A DNA stretch of 15,233 nt, taken from the NCBI GenBank assembly GCA_964584245.1, contig CAZOZK010000015.1, positions 1-15,233 on the forward strand. Reading direction: 5' to 3'. This stretch comes from CAZOZK01 sp964584245. Lineage in GTDB: Bacteria; Patescibacteriota; Microgenomatia; UBA1400; PJMF01. The notes beneath the pieces are model-generated. The model was not told the origin of the DNA. It was given only the letters and a program-made list of their open reading frames with translations, and searched no databases. The position numbers and the translations under genes are program-made. Positions 14,301 through 15,233 of the stretch are shown here, in pieces (within the stretch, counting starts at the first letter, position 1; every line of letters starts with the position of its first letter).

Positions 14301-15233
14301 TTTTTGAGATAAAGATCGGTCGGTAGATAAAGATTGTTGTACTAACTCAAAAAGGCCAGTGGTGTCTAATCCTTCATTTTCTGGAAGTTTTTCCCAGGCT
14401 TGAATAGCTGGTTGGAGTTCTAATTCTAAAATCTGTGGAGTTAGTCTCTTGGAAATTTGAGAAAAAGCATGACTCAATAGTTCTTGTAGAGTAAGAGCAT
14501 CTTTAGCTAGCGTGTCTGTTTCCTCTTCTGCTGCGTCTTCATCTTTTTCTTCATTCTTGCCGGTCGCTATTTCTTTTTCGGCACCATGTTGGTTCAATTT
14601 TTTGAGTGCAGTAAAAATCTTAATAAGCGCTAAAGCTATTTCTTTGTCTTTTAAATTTAAGTATGCTGCTGGATCTACAGTATCAAATACTCGATGATCT
14701 TTTGGATAACTTCTAAATACTATTTTATAAAGAGTTTCTTCTCCATCTTTTTTTGATAGTAGGGCATCAATAAATTTAAGTTGATTACTATAACTACTTG
14801 AGTTGTTCAGTTGGAGATCTTTAATTTCTTCTAGATACAGATTAATAAATTTGGAAGATCTGAGTTTTCTTCTAATTGAAGAAAAAGTGCTATTACCTGG
14901 GCCAGCGTCAGTAAAATCTTGATTAATTTTAGTTATGAGCGTATTTAGTTCAGTTTTTACTTGTAAAAAATTATATGTTTTACCGTTAAACTCAATAGTA
15001 AATTCTCCATTTTTCTTTGTACTTGAAGTGTCAATAGTAGAAATTACCTCGAGGAGTGGAAGAAGTGTATCCTCAATGACAGTAAAATAATTTCCGGTGC
15101 TGGTTTGACTTACTGCGAGTTGTTCAATATCTTCATTCTCAACAGTTCCTCCACTTTTTGATTCAAGGAGTGTGATAATATCGCTGATAAGTGGATCAAG
15201 AGTATTTCTGTAGTCGTTATAGAAATCTACCTC
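11364..15233 (-). CDS. Giant membrane-anchored protein with C-terminal HELGH metallopeptidase domain, partial (N-terminus beyond window)
   Basis: The frame is open from the stop at 11364 to the window edge, giving at least 1289 residues; I number from the edge. The N-terminal ~725 residues are helical, charged and Gln-rich, with coiled-coil-like stretches, then a Gln/Tyr/Pro linker (about 728-753). After a Lys cluster (about 779-785) comes a hydrophobic region (about 797-908) with probably three or four membrane helices. Next is a beta-rich segment (about 930-1070) with KYTITIKAKDEYVV. The last domain carries FIHELGHIIDKRN with zinc motif H1187-E1188-x2-H1191 and PFAEAIALF, where E1234 is a likely third ligand. 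All six cysteines (1072, 1133, 1217, 1226, 1268, 1286) lie after the membrane region, suggesting an outside, disulfide-stabilised peptidase and an inside N-terminus. HExxH with Glu 47 residues on fits gluzincins, perhaps lethal-factor/PPEP-like. An internal TTG at 14597 is not the real start. Substrate unknown; a VirB6-like role in the secretion cluster is speculation. Confidence 0.82.
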   Translation of the reverse strand, partial: EVDFYNDYRNTLDPLISDIITLLESKSGGTVENEDIEQLAVSQTSTGNYFTVIEDTLLPLLEVISTIDTSSTKKNGEFTIEFNGKTYNFLQVKTELNTLITKINQDFTDAGPGNSTFSSIRRKLRSSKFINLYLEEIKDLQLNNSSSYSNQLKFIDALLSKKDGEETLYKIVFRSYPKDHRVFDTVDPAAYLNLKDKEIALALIKIFTALKKLNQHGAEKEIATGKNEEKDEDAAEEETDTLAKDALTLQELLSHAFSQISKRLTPQILELELQPAIQAWEKLPENEGLDTTGLFELVQQSLSTDRSLSQKTYELFLQSDAVKEAEQVNRDKKVTDLVSFYNPEIEEFIISSKSDDSDEIKKAYKNWEEVIYKQIYEQVTQIFLEKLAVILADFKQNQLTALQEEKKELDDEEQKKVAQDLATSGIPTNIAELLEKASGAKISDAASATAALMLLQERDQKKYKAIQDQIFTSTGLHKDLHLRMQSALLAQLKTQGFAFTRVDEIPLEIRSALFADLQNYLYTLSPEELTRAFSNTSSRTLLLAEFNRRFQLGDLAVGRIFTQFVADNAQENNVGSTDSNDPLTYAIQNFVDPASANVDIINAKLRDTAALSGYSAESGQSFSEYLNIQLKSDLTQEQKDWVNSVLAHYAESYAKLQKSATRNLGNTGFLPFDNLEQTQTQALALDPEKKAYADYEQLRNQYLAQMAQIAQEESALSQQAISTKPQAPSRIYQPQQAQQSGYQQTQYTQPNENYNPSVLSNQLIADLDAQENTQDIQADKKKKEKTAAGRVGQNAAVRAAMFALQKFLAFMNFVVTTALKLIPLIALGAKAIFVGAQAVFAALSPFIAPIATIAGIGALVVGAGVLIIKGFEALLKGLGSIFSGSAGGIPPAAAAITVTAVGFTMIVQSNTSDGMYLLTQESLDVETSKYLEIDKTATPTKLENNTPTEIKYTITIKAKDEYVVTPKLDTVTDTFSDLGKITGLPNKEAHNQAVKDALRAKLAETQNNSITNSGVTIDYSLPALSGEDAFVVNTFKLDFTVVDTQAEGSPTVEDSWKDTASIRIGDPTFSDCFVFVTKDTQETEKILAAKASVPARDATVSVGEWTEDEMTKLLAAFGTRAANNDGFISSLKCDKSRPIYLYRLVSNKAYGGWAIDQDSLGFFDETFFSKKTGAEYTLTATEYTFIHELGHIIDKRNSSFRTEYNLYNDRPGDEDKCPPTYYLATCTETEPFAEAIALFVIYPDYNFNLGGTQRVTYNFPAEERSQYCAIKRIVFGNKDINGTINCSNI

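Noticed and set aside
1..15233. CRISPR array, tRNA, rRNA or insertion sequence
   Set aside because: I saw no regularly spaced repeats, no tRNA-like cloverleaf or rRNA sequence, and no transposase or terminal inverted repeats; all gaps over 300 bases are accounted for by the origin.

Overview
This window looks like the replication-origin region of a small-genome bacterium of the Candidate Phyla Radiation (Patescibacteria); a Microgenomates- or WWE3-like lineage is my best guess, but that rests on gene style, not a database search. The hints are a compact YidC without the large periplasmic domain, a minimal KH-R3H Jag, a short YidD, a DnaA with a long Gln-rich linker, no recF or gyrB beside dnaN, and a stripped Gram-positive-type type IV secretion (T4SS) gene set. 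The standard code applies: dnaA and yidC both end at TGA where their families should end, so the UGA-glycine code of Gracilibacteria/SR1 is not in use. Every convincing gene is on the minus strand, so the text below goes from right to left, in the direction of transcription.

Right half (15233 to 5814): a secretion/surface module. It starts with a very large protein, cut by the window edge, that has a Cys-free N-terminal half, a hydrophobic membrane region and a C-terminal domain carrying an HELGH zinc-metallopeptidase motif and six cysteines. One base after its stop comes a single-pass membrane protein of unknown function. Then follow a PrgI-family (VirB3-like) membrane protein with a C-terminal carboxypeptidase-regulatory-like beta domain, a protein resembling a VirB4/TraC N-terminal domain with a Gln/Met/Pro-rich tail, and a full VirB4-type ATPase. 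No relaxase or coupling ATPase (VirD4) is visible, so this may be a resident secretion or surface apparatus rather than a mobile element.

Middle (5813 to 2495): dnaA, a 344-base dnaA-dnaN gap with the features of oriC, then dnaN. The gap holds three perfect DnaA boxes (TTATNCACA), two of them an inverted pair. On the dnaN side two degenerate tandem boxes are followed by a short GC-rich step, six DnaA-trio-like triplets and an AT-rich stretch, an order known from Bacillus subtilis oriC. A second DnaA-box cluster overlaps the dnaA promoter and suggests autoregulation.

Left (2508 to 1): a terminator hairpin over the dnaN stop codon is followed at once by a strong extended -10 promoter, then rpmH, rnpA, yidD, yidC, jag and an RNase HI gene cut by the window edge. 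This is the classic rpmH-rnpA-yidD-yidC-jag cluster, but here it runs in the same direction as dnaA-dnaN instead of diverging from it. Several genes that begin a transcription unit have a -10-like hexamer only 7-8 bases before the start codon and no Shine-Dalgarno sequence, while jag and the RNase H gene have good ones, so leaderless initiation may be common here.
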